Positions 42,521 to 51,923 of a stretch of DNA of 60,527 bases are shown here, piece after piece. A program made the position numbers and the translations under genes. Under the pieces are notes generated by a model. The model was given only the letters and a program-made list of their open reading frames with translations. It was not told the DNA's origin and ran no database searches. The stretch lies in NCBI GenBank assembly GCA_028285545.1, contig JANQPA010000093.1, positions 1 to 60,527 on the forward strand. The letters are read 5' to 3'. This stretch comes from Saprospiraceae bacterium. GTDB taxonomy: Bacteria > Bacteroidota > Bacteroidia > Chitinophagales > Saprospiraceae. Position 1 is the first letter of the stretch. Every line of letters begins with the position of its first letter.

Positions 42521-44023
42521 ATGGAAAGATTTAGACCCGAAATTCATTTTAGTCCGGCTGAGAATTGGATGAATGATCCTAATGGATTGGTTTATTATTC
42601 TGGAGAATACCATCTGTTTTACCAATTCCATCCATTTAGTACAGTCTGGGGGCCCATGCATTGGGGGCATGCCATTTCAAAAGATTTGATACACTGGGAA
42701 CATCAACCCATAGCCTTATACCCTGATGAATTGGGATACATTTTCTCAGGTTGTATTGTCGTTGACTGGAATAATTCATCAGGTTTGGGAAAAGCCGAAT
42801 TACCTCCACTAGTAGCCATATTTACACAACATTCCAGTGAAGGAGAAAAAAATGGCCGCAATGACTTTCAATACCAGAGCCTGGCTTACTCCCTGGACAA
42901 GGGCCGAACATGGGCTACCTATAGGGAAAATCCTATTATACCCAATCCTGGCATAAAGGATTTTAGGGACCCTAAAATTGTATGGCACCAAGAAAGCCAT
43001 TCTTGGATAATGGTTTTAGCAGCGAATGATAAAATTTTGTTTTATCGGTCCAAAAATCTCATCAATTGGGAGTTGATTAGTGAGCTCAAAATTCCAATTT
43101 ACATCGGGCTTCCTTTTGAGTGCCCCGACCTTTTTCCCTTAAAAGTTTTAGAAAGTGAGGAAACAAAGTGGGTATTAATTATCAGTGTGCAATCTGATGC
43201 TCCCAATAAAGGAAGCGGAATCATTTATTATATCGGTGATTTTAATGGTACCGAATTTTCAATTGATGAATTTGATTTGCAAAATCCGACCTGGTTAGAT
43301 TATGGCGCTGATAATTATGCCTTTGTAAGCTGGTCGGATACTCCTCAAATTGATCAGGAAAGAATAGGCATTGGTTGGATGAATAACTGGTTATACGCAG
43401 ACAAGGTTCCTAGTTCCGAATGGAGAGGGGCTATGACCCTACCTAGAAAACTAAGCTTAGTCAAAACAAAAATTGGCTATCGATTAAAACAATCCATTGT
43501 TTCTCAACTAGAAGGTTATACCTCTAATCATCATAAGTACACAGCTATTGGAAATTATGAAATAGATAGTCAATTGGTAATCGGTCAACTGGCCGCTCCA
43601 TTTCACTTATCGATAATATGCGACTCTTTTGAAGGAAAACAGTTGATTTTACGAAACGAATACCGGGAGCAAATAGTGTTTTATGAAAAAAATGAGCAAT
43701 TGACCATAGATCGATCACAATCAGGAGTAACAAATTTTCATAAAGATTTTGGAATCTTCCATTCTGTAAATTTAGAAAGCCAATTTGACAAGAGTAGAAC
43801 CAGGTGGGATATTTATGTTGATCACTCCTCAGTTGAATGTTTATTAAATGAAGGTGAGTTGGTCATTACAGAACAGGTTTTTCCGCAAATTATTTATGAT
43901 CAATTCATTCTACAGGGCGGCCAAAAGGAGGAGCTTATCGAGATTACTTTATCAGAAATAAGTATAAAAAATACAGCGCCTGAGATCATTAAAAAAAGAG
44001 GAATTAAGGGGCAAGCCCCTTAA
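42521..44023 (+). CDS. GH32 beta-fructosidase, cytoplasmic
   Basis: 500-residue glycoside hydrolase family 32 enzyme (sucrose-6-phosphate hydrolase/invertase/levanase type). The nucleophile is D19 in NWMNDPNGL, the transition-state stabiliser is D150 in DFRDPK, and the acid/base is E200 in FECPDLF. The N-terminal five-bladed propeller and a C-terminal beta-sandwich (from about residue 330) are both present. There is no signal peptide, so it acts in the cytoplasm on an imported fructoside. It converges on susD and forms part of the sugar locus to its right. The last codons and stop lie inside a terminator hairpin. Confidence 0.92.
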   Translation: MERFRPEIHFSPAENWMNDPNGLVYYSGEYHLFYQFHPFSTVWGPMHWGHAISKDLIHWEHQPIALYPDELGYIFSGCIVVDWNNSSGLGKAELPPLVAIFTQHSSEGEKNGRNDFQYQSLAYSLDKGRTWATYRENPIIPNPGIKDFRDPKIVWHQESHSWIMVLAANDKILFYRSKNLINWELISELKIPIYIGLPFECPDLFPLKVLESEETKWVLIISVQSDAPNKGSGIIYYIGDFNGTEFSIDEFDLQNPTWLDYGADNYAFVSWSDTPQIDQERIGIGWMNNWLYADKVPSSEWRGAMTLPRKLSLVKTKIGYRLKQSIVSQLEGYTSNHHKYTAIGNYEIDSQLVIGQLAAPFHLSIICDSFEGKQLILRNEYREQIVFYEKNEQLTIDRSQSGVTNFHKDFGIFHSVNLESQFDKSRTRWDIYVDHSSVECLLNEGELVITEQVFPQIIYDQFILQGGQKEELIEITLSEISIKNTAPEIIKKRGIKGQAP

Positions 44024-44040
44024 TTCCTTCAAGATTTTTT
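44000..44040. terminator. Terminator overlapping the end of the GH32 gene
   Basis: Perfect 13-bp stem GGAATTAAGGGGC (44000-44012) / GCCCCTTAATTCC (44015-44027), loop AA, followed by TTCAAGATTTTTT. The stop codon (44021-44023) is in the right arm, so the final residues GIKGQAP are encoded by the hairpin. The A-rich left flank could also let it act on the opposite strand for susD. Confidence 0.75.
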
Positions 44041-44085
44041 AGTAATTATGAACAACCAAAATTGTAATCATTAGTATTTTCTGAT

Positions 44086-45588
44086 TTAATACCCAGGATT
44101 TTGTTCCAGATTAGGGTTGGCATCTATTTGTTGCTGGGGAATTGGGAACAATGTTCTAAATGGTTCACTTTGATTTTTATATTCCCAGGAATCATTAAAC
44201 TTTCCGAATCGGATTAAGTCATTTCTTCTCCAAAGTTCCCAGGCAAATTCTCGCCCTCTTTCGGCCAGTAATTCATCAAGATCCACATTTGTGAGAGGTT
44301 GAGGAGTCGTAAAGGCCCGTTCTCTAACATTATTGATTAGCTCATCACCCGCACCAGGTCCATTTTTACGGATAAGAGCTTCGGCTTTCATCAGTAAGAC
44401 ATCCGCAAAACGGAAAACTGCAAAATCATTATTTAAAAAGCAACAGGCAGATAGGTTTCCTCCAGGAACATATTTCAAAACACGTACTCCATCAGACTGG
44501 GTAGCATTATCAATATCTCCAACATAATCAATAGTGAAATTTAAGGTATCACCAAATCGATCAAATAATTGCTCTCCATTGCTTCCCAATTGATTTCCTT
44601 CCAGGAAAATATAGGAACGCAAATCGCCAGGAGAAAAGCTTCTATAAAAGGAACCGATGGTGCTAAATCCATTCCAAGGGGCATTAGGCATTCCATACCT
44701 TTGCTGCAATCCTTGATTTAGGGTGAAATTATGAATGATGTAAGACGATCCCCAGTTTCCAGTTTGACTATCCGACCTCCAAACAAAAATATTTTCAAGA
44801 TTATTGTCATTATTCCAGGCAAAAACGGAGGAAAAATCATCTGATAATTGGTAAGAACTATTGATAAGCTTATCACAATTTTCAATGGCCTTATCCAGTT
44901 CGGGATTACCAGTAAAGACCTCTGCATTGATGTAGGTTTTTGCCAAAAGGAAATAAGCTGCATATCTATCAACTCTTCCATAATCATTTGTCTCTGGTAA
45001 TTCTAAAGTAAGGGTTTCCAACTCACTGATCACAAAATTATAAACATCTGTTCGGTCGGTATTTTTATTACTTGGAGGATCAGAGGGGTCAATAGGTTCT
45101 GTTACAATTGGAACGTCACCAAACATATCTAGCATGTTATAATAATAGAAGGCTCTTAAGAATCTCGCTTCAGCATTCATTATTTTCACTTCCGAATCAT
45201 CAGCAAAATCAGATTCCGCTATCACTCCCATAAAAATATTGGCTTGCGCGATTCCTCTGGAAAGGGCTTCATAAGCGCCATTTATTTCACCATTGCTCAC
45301 TTGCCAGGTGTGTTTGTGCAGATTTTGTAATGGAGGAGCTTTCCAATCGGCACCTCTGGCAGGGACAATCGCTTCATCAGATGAAGTCTCATTGACTTTG
45401 AAGAGTTGATCCCCATAAACGCCAAGAGTAGAATATACCCCAGAAAGTCCGTTCAAAAATTCATTTTTATTTTTAAAGGCATTACTGCTGGTTAGCTGAC
45501 TGTCTGGTAAAACCTCTAAATCAGTGCAAGCGAAAACGGAAAATAAAAGAAAGCTTACTATAAAACTATAATTGATTATATTTTTCAT
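44086..45588 (-). CDS. susD: SusD/RagB-family nutrient-binding lipoprotein
   Basis: 500 residues with lipobox SVFAC (C21). The N-terminal LEVLPDSQLTSSNAFKNKNE and the TPR-like region (FLRAFYYYNMLDMFGDVPIV, YFLLAKTYINAEVF) are typical, and the C-terminal YKNQSEPFRTLFPIPQQQI with NPNLEQNPGY closes the family pattern. It forms the surface lid that binds glycans over the SusC channel. It follows susC by 12 bases on the minus strand. Confidence 0.94.
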   Translation of the reverse strand: MKNIINYSFIVSFLLFSVFACTDLEVLPDSQLTSSNAFKNKNEFLNGLSGVYSTLGVYGDQLFKVNETSSDEAIVPARGADWKAPPLQNLHKHTWQVSNGEINGAYEALSRGIAQANIFMGVIAESDFADDSEVKIMNAEARFLRAFYYYNMLDMFGDVPIVTEPIDPSDPPSNKNTDRTDVYNFVISELETLTLELPETNDYGRVDRYAAYFLLAKTYINAEVFTGNPELDKAIENCDKLINSSYQLSDDFSSVFAWNNDNNLENIFVWRSDSQTGNWGSSYIIHNFTLNQGLQQRYGMPNAPWNGFSTIGSFYRSFSPGDLRSYIFLEGNQLGSNGEQLFDRFGDTLNFTIDYVGDIDNATQSDGVRVLKYVPGGNLSACCFLNNDFAVFRFADVLLMKAEALIRKNGPGAGDELINNVRERAFTTPQPLTNVDLDELLAERGREFAWELWRRNDLIRFGKFNDSWEYKNQSEPFRTLFPIPQQQIDANPNLEQNPGY

Positions 45589-45600
45589 TTTTATATTAAT

Positions 45601-48543
45601 TTAGAAACTAACATTTAATCCAAATAAAACTGACCTAATCTGAGGATAAGCGGTGTAATCCACTCCATATGAAAGTGCTGTTGAGGTGCCAGCATTAATG
45701 TTTACCTCAGGATCATATCCAAGATAATCCGTAATAATGATTAGGTTTTGTGCAGTTACATAAAGCCTGGCATTTTTCAGGAAGCCTAATTTTTCAGTAT
45801 TGAAAGTATAGCCTAGAGTAATATTATCCAGTTTTATAAAGGAAGCATCTTCTATCCATCTGGATGAAGTATATAAATAGGCATCGTTTTGTCTTCCCTG
45901 AGCTCCTTCTAGATTGGTATTTTGACCTGGTAGACGGCTGGGTTGAGTAATTTCTGCTCGGGTATTGTTAAATACGCTTAAGCCATTTTGTCCTCGGATT
46001 AATATTCCAAAATCAAAACCTTTATGGGCAAGCCGGGAATTTAATCCCCAAACTACATCTGGCAAGGCTTTTCCTAATATCACACGGTCATTATCATCGA
46101 TAATATCATCATTATTGATGTCTCTAAATACTTCAGCACCGTTGCCATCTATATTTTCAAATTCAAATCCATAAAAAGAACCGATGGATTCACCTACCCT
46201 GATGATTTGAGATTGCCCAGCTGCACCGGCTCCGGAAATAACTCCTGTAGTAATATCATTTCCGTTGAAAAGTTCTTTTATTTCATTTTGGTTATAAGCC
46301 AAATTAAAATTAAGATCCCAGTTCCATTCTTTAGATCGAAGAGCAGAATAATTTAAATTCAATTCTACACCTGTATTGGTCATTTCTCCAATATTATCAA
46401 GATAAACTCCTGATACGGAAGGTTGTGGAGCTGGTACTTCTAAAAGTAAGTTATCCGTTACTTTATTATAAAAATCTATTGAGCCGGTTATCTTGTCTTT
46501 GATAATACCGAAATCAAGACCGATATTAAATTGTGAGGTTTCTTCCCACTGCAAATTAGGATTCGGGATAGAAGTATAGGAATAAGGTAATACATATTGA
46601 TTGCCAAATACTGCTCCTCCTACCTGATTCACATTTACGGTACTTAAATATCTGAAATTGCCAATGTTTTGGTTTCCGGTAACTCCATATCCCAATCTCA
46701 ATTTTAGATTGGTGAAAAAATCTTGGTTAGCCATAAAACCTTCATTTACAATTTTCCAGGCAAAGGCTGCTGAGGGAAATACCCCCCATCGATTTTCAGG
46801 GCCAAATTTTGAAGAACCATCCCCCCTTAGTGTCGCGGTAATAAGATATTTATAGCCCAGATTCAAATTTAACCTTCCAAAAAAGGATATCAAACGGTTT
46901 GATTCTTTAAGGGCAAAGGCATTTTGATTTTGGGCATTGATATTATTAAACCCAAGGTTGTCACTATCAAATCCAGTTGCAATCACATTCGTTACATCAG
47001 TATCGAATTCTTGCCAGGAATAACCTCCTAATACCGAAAGAGAGTTTTCCTTGAATTTAAGAGAGTAATTCAAATAAGTTTCCAATAATTGGTTTGAATA
47101 CTGTGCCTCTTCTCGTATGGCTCGTCCACTTATAGGACCACCTATAGCAGAAGCCAAAGATTGAAAGATTCTTCGTTTTTGGTTATCAACATCATTTGCT
47201 AGATTAACCTTAATTGACAAGTCTTCAAGTACATTGTATTCTGCTGAAATACTTCCAATTAAGCGGTTACCTTCTGTCATATCATCCACCTGATTGGCTA
47301 AAGCTACTGGATTAAATACCTGTGATGCCCATTCATTAAAAGATCCATCCGCATTCAAGACTGGCTGAGTAGGATCAGCTTTTAATGCATTATTGATAAT
47401 TCCTCCAGAAACTCCTCCCGTTTGCTGTTCAATAATATTATCCGTACTGTATCTGGTACTGCTGATATTATATTGTACTTTTAACCTATCCTCAAAAAAA
47501 GACTGGTTGACATTTAAACGGCCATTAATGGTTTCCAGATTGGTACCAATGACGACGCCTTCCTGATTTAAATAGCCAATCGATCCTCTATATTGGGTAT
47601 TATTTCCTCCACCAGTAAAAGATAAACTATGGTTAGTGGTTATTGCTGATCTAAAAATTTCGTCTTGCCAATCCGTCGAGGCATTCCCATTTCCACTATT
47701 TACAAAACTTCTGTAATCATCTGCTGAAAGCAAATCAATTTTATTAGAAACGCTTCCCAATGACAAGTAACTATCATAGGAAACGCTGGAAAAACCTGCT
47801 ACCCCACTTTTCGTTTTTATGATGATTACTCCATTTGCTCCCCTGGACCCATATATAGCAGTAGCGGAAGCATCCTTCAACACAGTGATACTCTCAATAT
47901 CGTTGGGAGCAATCATCGACAAAGGATTAAGTTTAGAACTGTTGACCGCTGCATCATTACCTACTGCAATTTCTGAACGATTATTATCAATAGGTACTCC
48001 ATCTATTACATACAAAGGCTCTGAAGAGGCCGAAATAGAGTTCACCCCTCTAATCCTTACATTTTGTTCTGCCCCAGGTTGTCCACTATTGGGACTAATT
48101 TGAACTCCCGCAACTCTACCATTCAATAACATTTCCGGGGAGGTCGTAGCTCCTTTATTTATTTTAGAGGCCTCTATCGATTCCAAAGCACCAGTAGCAT
48201 CACTCTTTTTTTCTGTTCCATAACCTATAACCACAATCTCTTCAAGCTGCTGAGTATCTTCCAACAAAGAAATATCAATTACATCCTGGGCACCAACGGT
48301 TATCTCTTGAGTAGCGTAGCCTAAATAAGAAACAACCAATACATCTCCTTCATTAACTTTTAGCGAATAATTACCATCAAAATCTGTAACGGTTCCTGTG
48401 GAGGTTCCTTTTATTAAAATGTTTACACCTGGTAAGCTCTCTGTAGCATCAGAGACATTTCCTGAAATTGTTTTTTCCTGTCCATATAAGCTTGTACCAA
48501 ATAGCAAAAGAACGGGAAACATGAGTAAAACTAATCTCTTCAT
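45601..48543 (-). CDS. susC: SusC/RagA-family TonB-dependent transporter
   Basis: 980 residues. The signal peptide ends near LYGQE. A carboxypeptidase-regulatory-like domain follows (residues 22-100, GTSTGTVTDFDGNYSL), then a TonB box region with EEIVVIGYGTEKKSD, a plug domain (NVRIRGVNSISASSEPLYVIDG, ATAIYGSRGANGVIIIKTKSG) and a 22-strand barrel ending SVLFGLNVSF. It imports oligosaccharides with SusD, powered by TonB/ExbBD, whose genes lie 8 kb to the left. A 31-base element shared with the ABC operon lies 94 bases upstream. Confidence 0.95.
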   Translation of the reverse strand: MKRLVLLMFPVLLLFGTSLYGQEKTISGNVSDATESLPGVNILIKGTSTGTVTDFDGNYSLKVNEGDVLVVSYLGYATQEITVGAQDVIDISLLEDTQQLEEIVVIGYGTEKKSDATGALESIEASKINKGATTSPEMLLNGRVAGVQISPNSGQPGAEQNVRIRGVNSISASSEPLYVIDGVPIDNNRSEIAVGNDAAVNSSKLNPLSMIAPNDIESITVLKDASATAIYGSRGANGVIIIKTKSGVAGFSSVSYDSYLSLGSVSNKIDLLSADDYRSFVNSGNGNASTDWQDEIFRSAITTNHSLSFTGGGNNTQYRGSIGYLNQEGVVIGTNLETINGRLNVNQSFFEDRLKVQYNISSTRYSTDNIIEQQTGGVSGGIINNALKADPTQPVLNADGSFNEWASQVFNPVALANQVDDMTEGNRLIGSISAEYNVLEDLSIKVNLANDVDNQKRRIFQSLASAIGGPISGRAIREEAQYSNQLLETYLNYSLKFKENSLSVLGGYSWQEFDTDVTNVIATGFDSDNLGFNNINAQNQNAFALKESNRLISFFGRLNLNLGYKYLITATLRGDGSSKFGPENRWGVFPSAAFAWKIVNEGFMANQDFFTNLKLRLGYGVTGNQNIGNFRYLSTVNVNQVGGAVFGNQYVLPYSYTSIPNPNLQWEETSQFNIGLDFGIIKDKITGSIDFYNKVTDNLLLEVPAPQPSVSGVYLDNIGEMTNTGVELNLNYSALRSKEWNWDLNFNLAYNQNEIKELFNGNDITTGVISGAGAAGQSQIIRVGESIGSFYGFEFENIDGNGAEVFRDINNDDIIDDNDRVILGKALPDVVWGLNSRLAHKGFDFGILIRGQNGLSVFNNTRAEITQPSRLPGQNTNLEGAQGRQNDAYLYTSSRWIEDASFIKLDNITLGYTFNTEKLGFLKNARLYVTAQNLIIITDYLGYDPEVNINAGTSTALSYGVDYTAYPQIRSVLFGLNVSF

Positions 48544-48636
48544 GATTTTGGTTTATAATTAAGTGTTAAAGCTTTGTCATGGGGATAAAATTCCCCTTCT
48601 ACAAAACTCTACTTAAATTATAGGATTGGATTATCC

Positions 48637-48667
48637 AATAATGATTATTATTTACACTATTTTTGCA
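48637..48667 (-). promoter_or_regulatory. Shared 31-base operator upstream of susC
   Basis: On the minus strand it begins TGCAAAAATAGTGTAA and ends AATAATCATTATT, itself a palindrome. It matches 49722-49752 on the plus strand at 29 of 31 positions. Both copies have the same orientation relative to the gene they precede. It is a candidate binding site of the AraC regulator encoded between them. Confidence 0.7.
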
Positions 48668-48813
48668 GCTTCACCTTATTTTGGCTTCATTATTGCAAGA
48701 ATACACTCAATTCATCATTATTTATGATAATTGCCATTTAAATGCATTTTCAAATTGCAGGGTAAGCATGGATATAAACATGAAAGGAAACTAAGTAAAT
48801 CAATTCTAAGTTT

Positions 48814-49680
48814 TTAACCAACTGAAGAAAAATGCTTTCTAAAACTTGATGGGGTCTCCCCTTTCCTTTTAATAAAACTTCTATTAAAATGAGTAATGCT
48901 ATTGAATCCGGATTGGTAGGCAGCTTCGCTAATCGATAGACCTTCAGAGAGCATCAACTGGCAAGATTTACTTATTCTTAAATCATTAATATAGGTCATG
49001 GCGGTTTTGCCGGTCATTCTTTTGAAAAACCTGCAGAAGGCGGCTTCATTCATAAAAGACAAACTTGCTAATTTGGAAATATCGATGTGTGAGGAAAAAT
49101 TTTCGTGGATATACGTGCATACTCTTCGGATACGTTCCTCAGAATTATTTCCAATTCTGGGAGAATATAGTTTTGAGGCTAAGTGCTCAAAGGGCATATT
49201 AGACAAGTCATTTAATATTTCGAGTAACAAATGATACCTGTTAAAGCCTTTGCAATCGATAAGCTCTTGCATTTTCAGGCCTACTTTTTCCACTTCCTCT
49301 CCAGCAAAACTCAAACCTCGATTAGAATTATTTATTAATAGTCCGATATTACTAAGTTCATGAATTTCTTCAACCCGTGGCTTTAGCAGCTCCAAAGGAA
49401 ATTGGATCACGATTACCTCCATTAACTGATTGGATTGATTAAAAAGTTCATCTGAGATCAAGGTATGAGGAAGGTCTGAACCCAAAAATAATAGATCGCC
49501 CTTTTCAAAGTTTTGAACATTATCCCCTACCAAGCGGGTTCCATACCCATTTAATACATAAGATATTTCACATTCTGGATGATAATGCCAATGAAATCCA
49601 AATTTTGGTGAGCTCACCTGGAAACATAAAAAGGATTCTTGAACTACATTAAAGCCTAAGTGCTGAAAAGAAGGTTTCAT
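48814..49680 (-). CDS. AraC-family transcriptional regulator with cupin sensor
   Basis: 288 residues. The N-terminal cupin domain has FHWHYHPECEISYVLNG (metal or sugar-sensing histidines) and FEKGDLLFLGSDLPHTL. The C-terminal pair of helix-turn-helices (residues 190-285) has ISKLASLSFMNEAAFCRFFKR, SISEAAYQSGFNSITHFNRS and the final KGETPSSFRK. It lies between susC and the ABC operon, divergent from the latter, and is the obvious regulator of both through the 31-base element. Its sensed sugar is unknown. Confidence 0.9.
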   Translation of the reverse strand: MKPSFQHLGFNVVQESFLCFQVSSPKFGFHWHYHPECEISYVLNGYGTRLVGDNVQNFEKGDLLFLGSDLPHTLISDELFNQSNQLMEVIVIQFPLELLKPRVEEIHELSNIGLLINNSNRGLSFAGEEVEKVGLKMQELIDCKGFNRYHLLLEILNDLSNMPFEHLASKLYSPRIGNNSEERIRRVCTYIHENFSSHIDISKLASLSFMNEAAFCRFFKRMTGKTAMTYINDLRISKSCQLMLSEGLSISEAAYQSGFNSITHFNRSFIKRKGETPSSFRKHFSSVG

Positions 49681-49721
49681 AGAACTAAATTAGCCAATCA
49701 AACATTATTTATTCTATTTTA

Positions 49722-49752
49722 TGCAAAAATAGTGTAATAAATAATCATTATT
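49722..49752 (+). promoter_or_regulatory. Shared 31-base operator upstream of the ABC operon
   Basis: It begins TGCAAAAATAGTGTAA and ends AATAATCATTATT, 56 bases before the substrate-binding-protein start at 49809 and about 40 bases from the araC start. The match to the susC copy is 29 of 31 bases. An overlapping CTATTTT/AAAATAG inverted repeat is present (49714-49732). Confidence 0.7.
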
Positions 49753-49808
49753 CTACAAATCATCTTACAAATTATTCTTCACCTTTATGAAGCCTAATAA
49801 TTCAAGGT

Positions 49809-51035
49809 ATGAAACATTTAATTATCTGTATTCCATTAATAATCGTACTCGCCCTTTCCAGTTGCATGCAAGGGGAAAAACCGATGCGAATATCCTCATG
49901 GGTGAGTAGTCCGGCTGAAACTAAAATGTTCAGAAATACCTTAGACTCATTTACTATAGCACATCCAGAAATAGTTTTCGACTTTGAACCCATTCCGGGG
50001 AATTATTCAGAAAAGCTTCAATTAATGTTGGGTACCAATACAGGTCCGGATTTATTTTTTCTAAAAGGCTATCTGGCACCCTCCTATATTAGTTTTGATA
50101 TCCTGGAGCCCATTAATTATTACATCGAGGCTGATTCAAGTATAAATCTAGATGATTTTTTCCCTCCTTTATTGGATGCATTCAATAAAGACGGTATTCA
50201 GTACGGCTTGCCTAAGGATTTTGCTCCCTATGTATTGTTTTACAACAAAGCCATGTTCAAGGAGGCTCAATTGGATTCGATGCCTAAAAATTGGGAAGAA
50301 CTAGAATACTTTGCCCAACAATTAACGAAAGACAAGGATAATGATGGCAAAACTGATCAGTTTGGATTAGTTATAGAACCTAGCACGGAAATGCTCATGC
50401 CATTTGTTTATCAAAATGAAGGTTCTTTCCAATCAGCTGATGGAAAATTAGGGATTACTGATCCTTCTTTTATTGAAGCACTTGAGTTTTACTATGGTTT
50501 ATATCAAAAGGGTCTGGCTACCATTCCAACTGATGTAGGACAAGGGTGGAATGGGGATACTTTTGGTCGAGAGCAAGCTGCAATGTGTTTTTCAGGTGGC
50601 TGGCTGATCCCATTTCTCAAGCTTAGTTATCCTGATGTCGATTGGGGGGTTGCGCCTTTACCAATGGGAAAAACCAAAGCTACTGTAGCATTTACGACTG
50701 CTTTTGCCATGCCAAAATCCTCTAAATTCAAAAATGATGCCTGGCAGATGATGAATTACCTGACAGGACCGAAAGGGATGAAAATATGGACCCAACAGGG
50801 TCTGGCACTCCCAAGTCGTAAAAGTGTAGCCGAAAAGAATGGATTCTATGATGATCCTGTGTACAGCGTATTTATGGAAAGTGCAGAATATGCCAGTACC
50901 CTTCAGGTGGAAATAAGTGAACGTGGATTTGAAGAAATATCTGTTGCCTTACAAGCCATATTTTTTACAGGGAAAAAACCATTAGAAGCCATGGAAAATA
51001 TTAAACCCAGAATTGAAAAATACAGCTTAAGATGA
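49809..51035 (+). CDS. Sugar ABC transporter substrate-binding lipoprotein
   Basis: 408 residues. The signal ends at lipobox LALSSC (C19), so it is an inner-membrane-anchored periplasmic receptor of the MalE/UgpB type (family 1 extracellular solute-binding protein). Motifs include GPDLFFLKGYLAPSYI, YGLPKDFAPYVLFYNKAMF, MPKNWEELEYFAQQL and FGREQAAMCFSGGWLIPFL. It is the first gene of a six-gene operon and its stop overlaps the next start (ATGA). Sugar preference cannot be read from sequence. Confidence 0.92.
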   Translation: MKHLIICIPLIIVLALSSCMQGEKPMRISSWVSSPAETKMFRNTLDSFTIAHPEIVFDFEPIPGNYSEKLQLMLGTNTGPDLFFLKGYLAPSYISFDILEPINYYIEADSSINLDDFFPPLLDAFNKDGIQYGLPKDFAPYVLFYNKAMFKEAQLDSMPKNWEELEYFAQQLTKDKDNDGKTDQFGLVIEPSTEMLMPFVYQNEGSFQSADGKLGITDPSFIEALEFYYGLYQKGLATIPTDVGQGWNGDTFGREQAAMCFSGGWLIPFLKLSYPDVDWGVAPLPMGKTKATVAFTTAFAMPKSSKFKNDAWQMMNYLTGPKGMKIWTQQGLALPSRKSVAEKNGFYDDPVYSVFMESAEYASTLQVEISERGFEEISVALQAIFFTGKKPLEAMENIKPRIEKYSLR

Positions 51036-51913
51036 AGAAGGGATTATCAGATAGACAGAAACAAACCAGGTCTGGGTACCTCTTCCTGATCTTTCCAATT
51101 ATAATATTTGGAATATTTACCATATTCCCCATGTTTTTTGCGCTCTTTATCAGTTTTTATGATTGGAATTTATTAATACCAGATAAGCCATTTGTTGGCC
51201 TGGCTAATTACATCGAATTATTCCAGGATGAAGTATTTTTAATCGCCACAAAGAACACGATAATATATGCTTTAGGTGTGGTTCCAGTCCAAACCATCCT
51301 TTCCCTATTTCTGGCCTTTTTGATGAATCAAAAGCTCCCCGGGAGAGGTTTTTTCAGGCTGGCTTTTTACCTTCCAGCAGTAACAGCCTCAGTAGTGACT
51401 TCTACTATTTTCATTTGGATTTATAGCAAACCTGGTCTTCTTAATTATTTACTTTCTCTGGCAGGAATTAACGGAACCGATTGGTTGACAAACCCTAATA
51501 CTGCTCTGTTATCCATAATGGCTCTGAATGTATGGTCTACCTCCGGTTATTTCATGATCACCTTTTTAGCTGGTTTACAAAACATCCCAGCATCTGTTTA
51601 TGAAGCCGCAAAAATAGACGGTGCGAGTGCCTGGACACAATTTTGGAAAATCACTTTTCCACTGGTACGTCCCGTGACCTATTTCGTGGTCGTACTCAGT
51701 TTGATAGGATGCTTCCAGGTATTTGATCAGGTCTTCATTATGTCACAAGGAGGTCCTGTAAATAGCACTACCACCATGAGTTTCTTTGTGTATATCAATT
51801 CATTTAAATATTTCAGATTAGGATATGGTGCCGCTAGTGCTATCATCCTGGCTATGATCATTTATTTCGTAACCGTAGTTCAAAAGAGATACTTTCCTCC
51901 TGAACCGTATTAA
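51032..51913 (+). CDS. Sugar ABC transporter permease, MalF/UgpA type
   Basis: 293 residues with six membrane segments. The EAA loop is YEAAKIDGASAWTQFWKITF (residues 190-209), which contacts the ATPase. It forms a heterodimer with the next gene product. Translational coupling to the binding protein is shown by the ATGA overlap. Confidence 0.93.
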   Translation: MKKGLSDRQKQTRSGYLFLIFPIIIFGIFTIFPMFFALFISFYDWNLLIPDKPFVGLANYIELFQDEVFLIATKNTIIYALGVVPVQTILSLFLAFLMNQKLPGRGFFRLAFYLPAVTASVVTSTIFIWIYSKPGLLNYLLSLAGINGTDWLTNPNTALLSIMALNVWSTSGYFMITFLAGLQNIPASVYEAAKIDGASAWTQFWKITFPLVRPVTYFVVVLSLIGCFQVFDQVFIMSQGGPVNSTTTMSFFVYINSFKYFRLGYGAASAIILAMIIYFVTVVQKRYFPPEPY

Positions 51914-51923
51914 AGGATAACAA

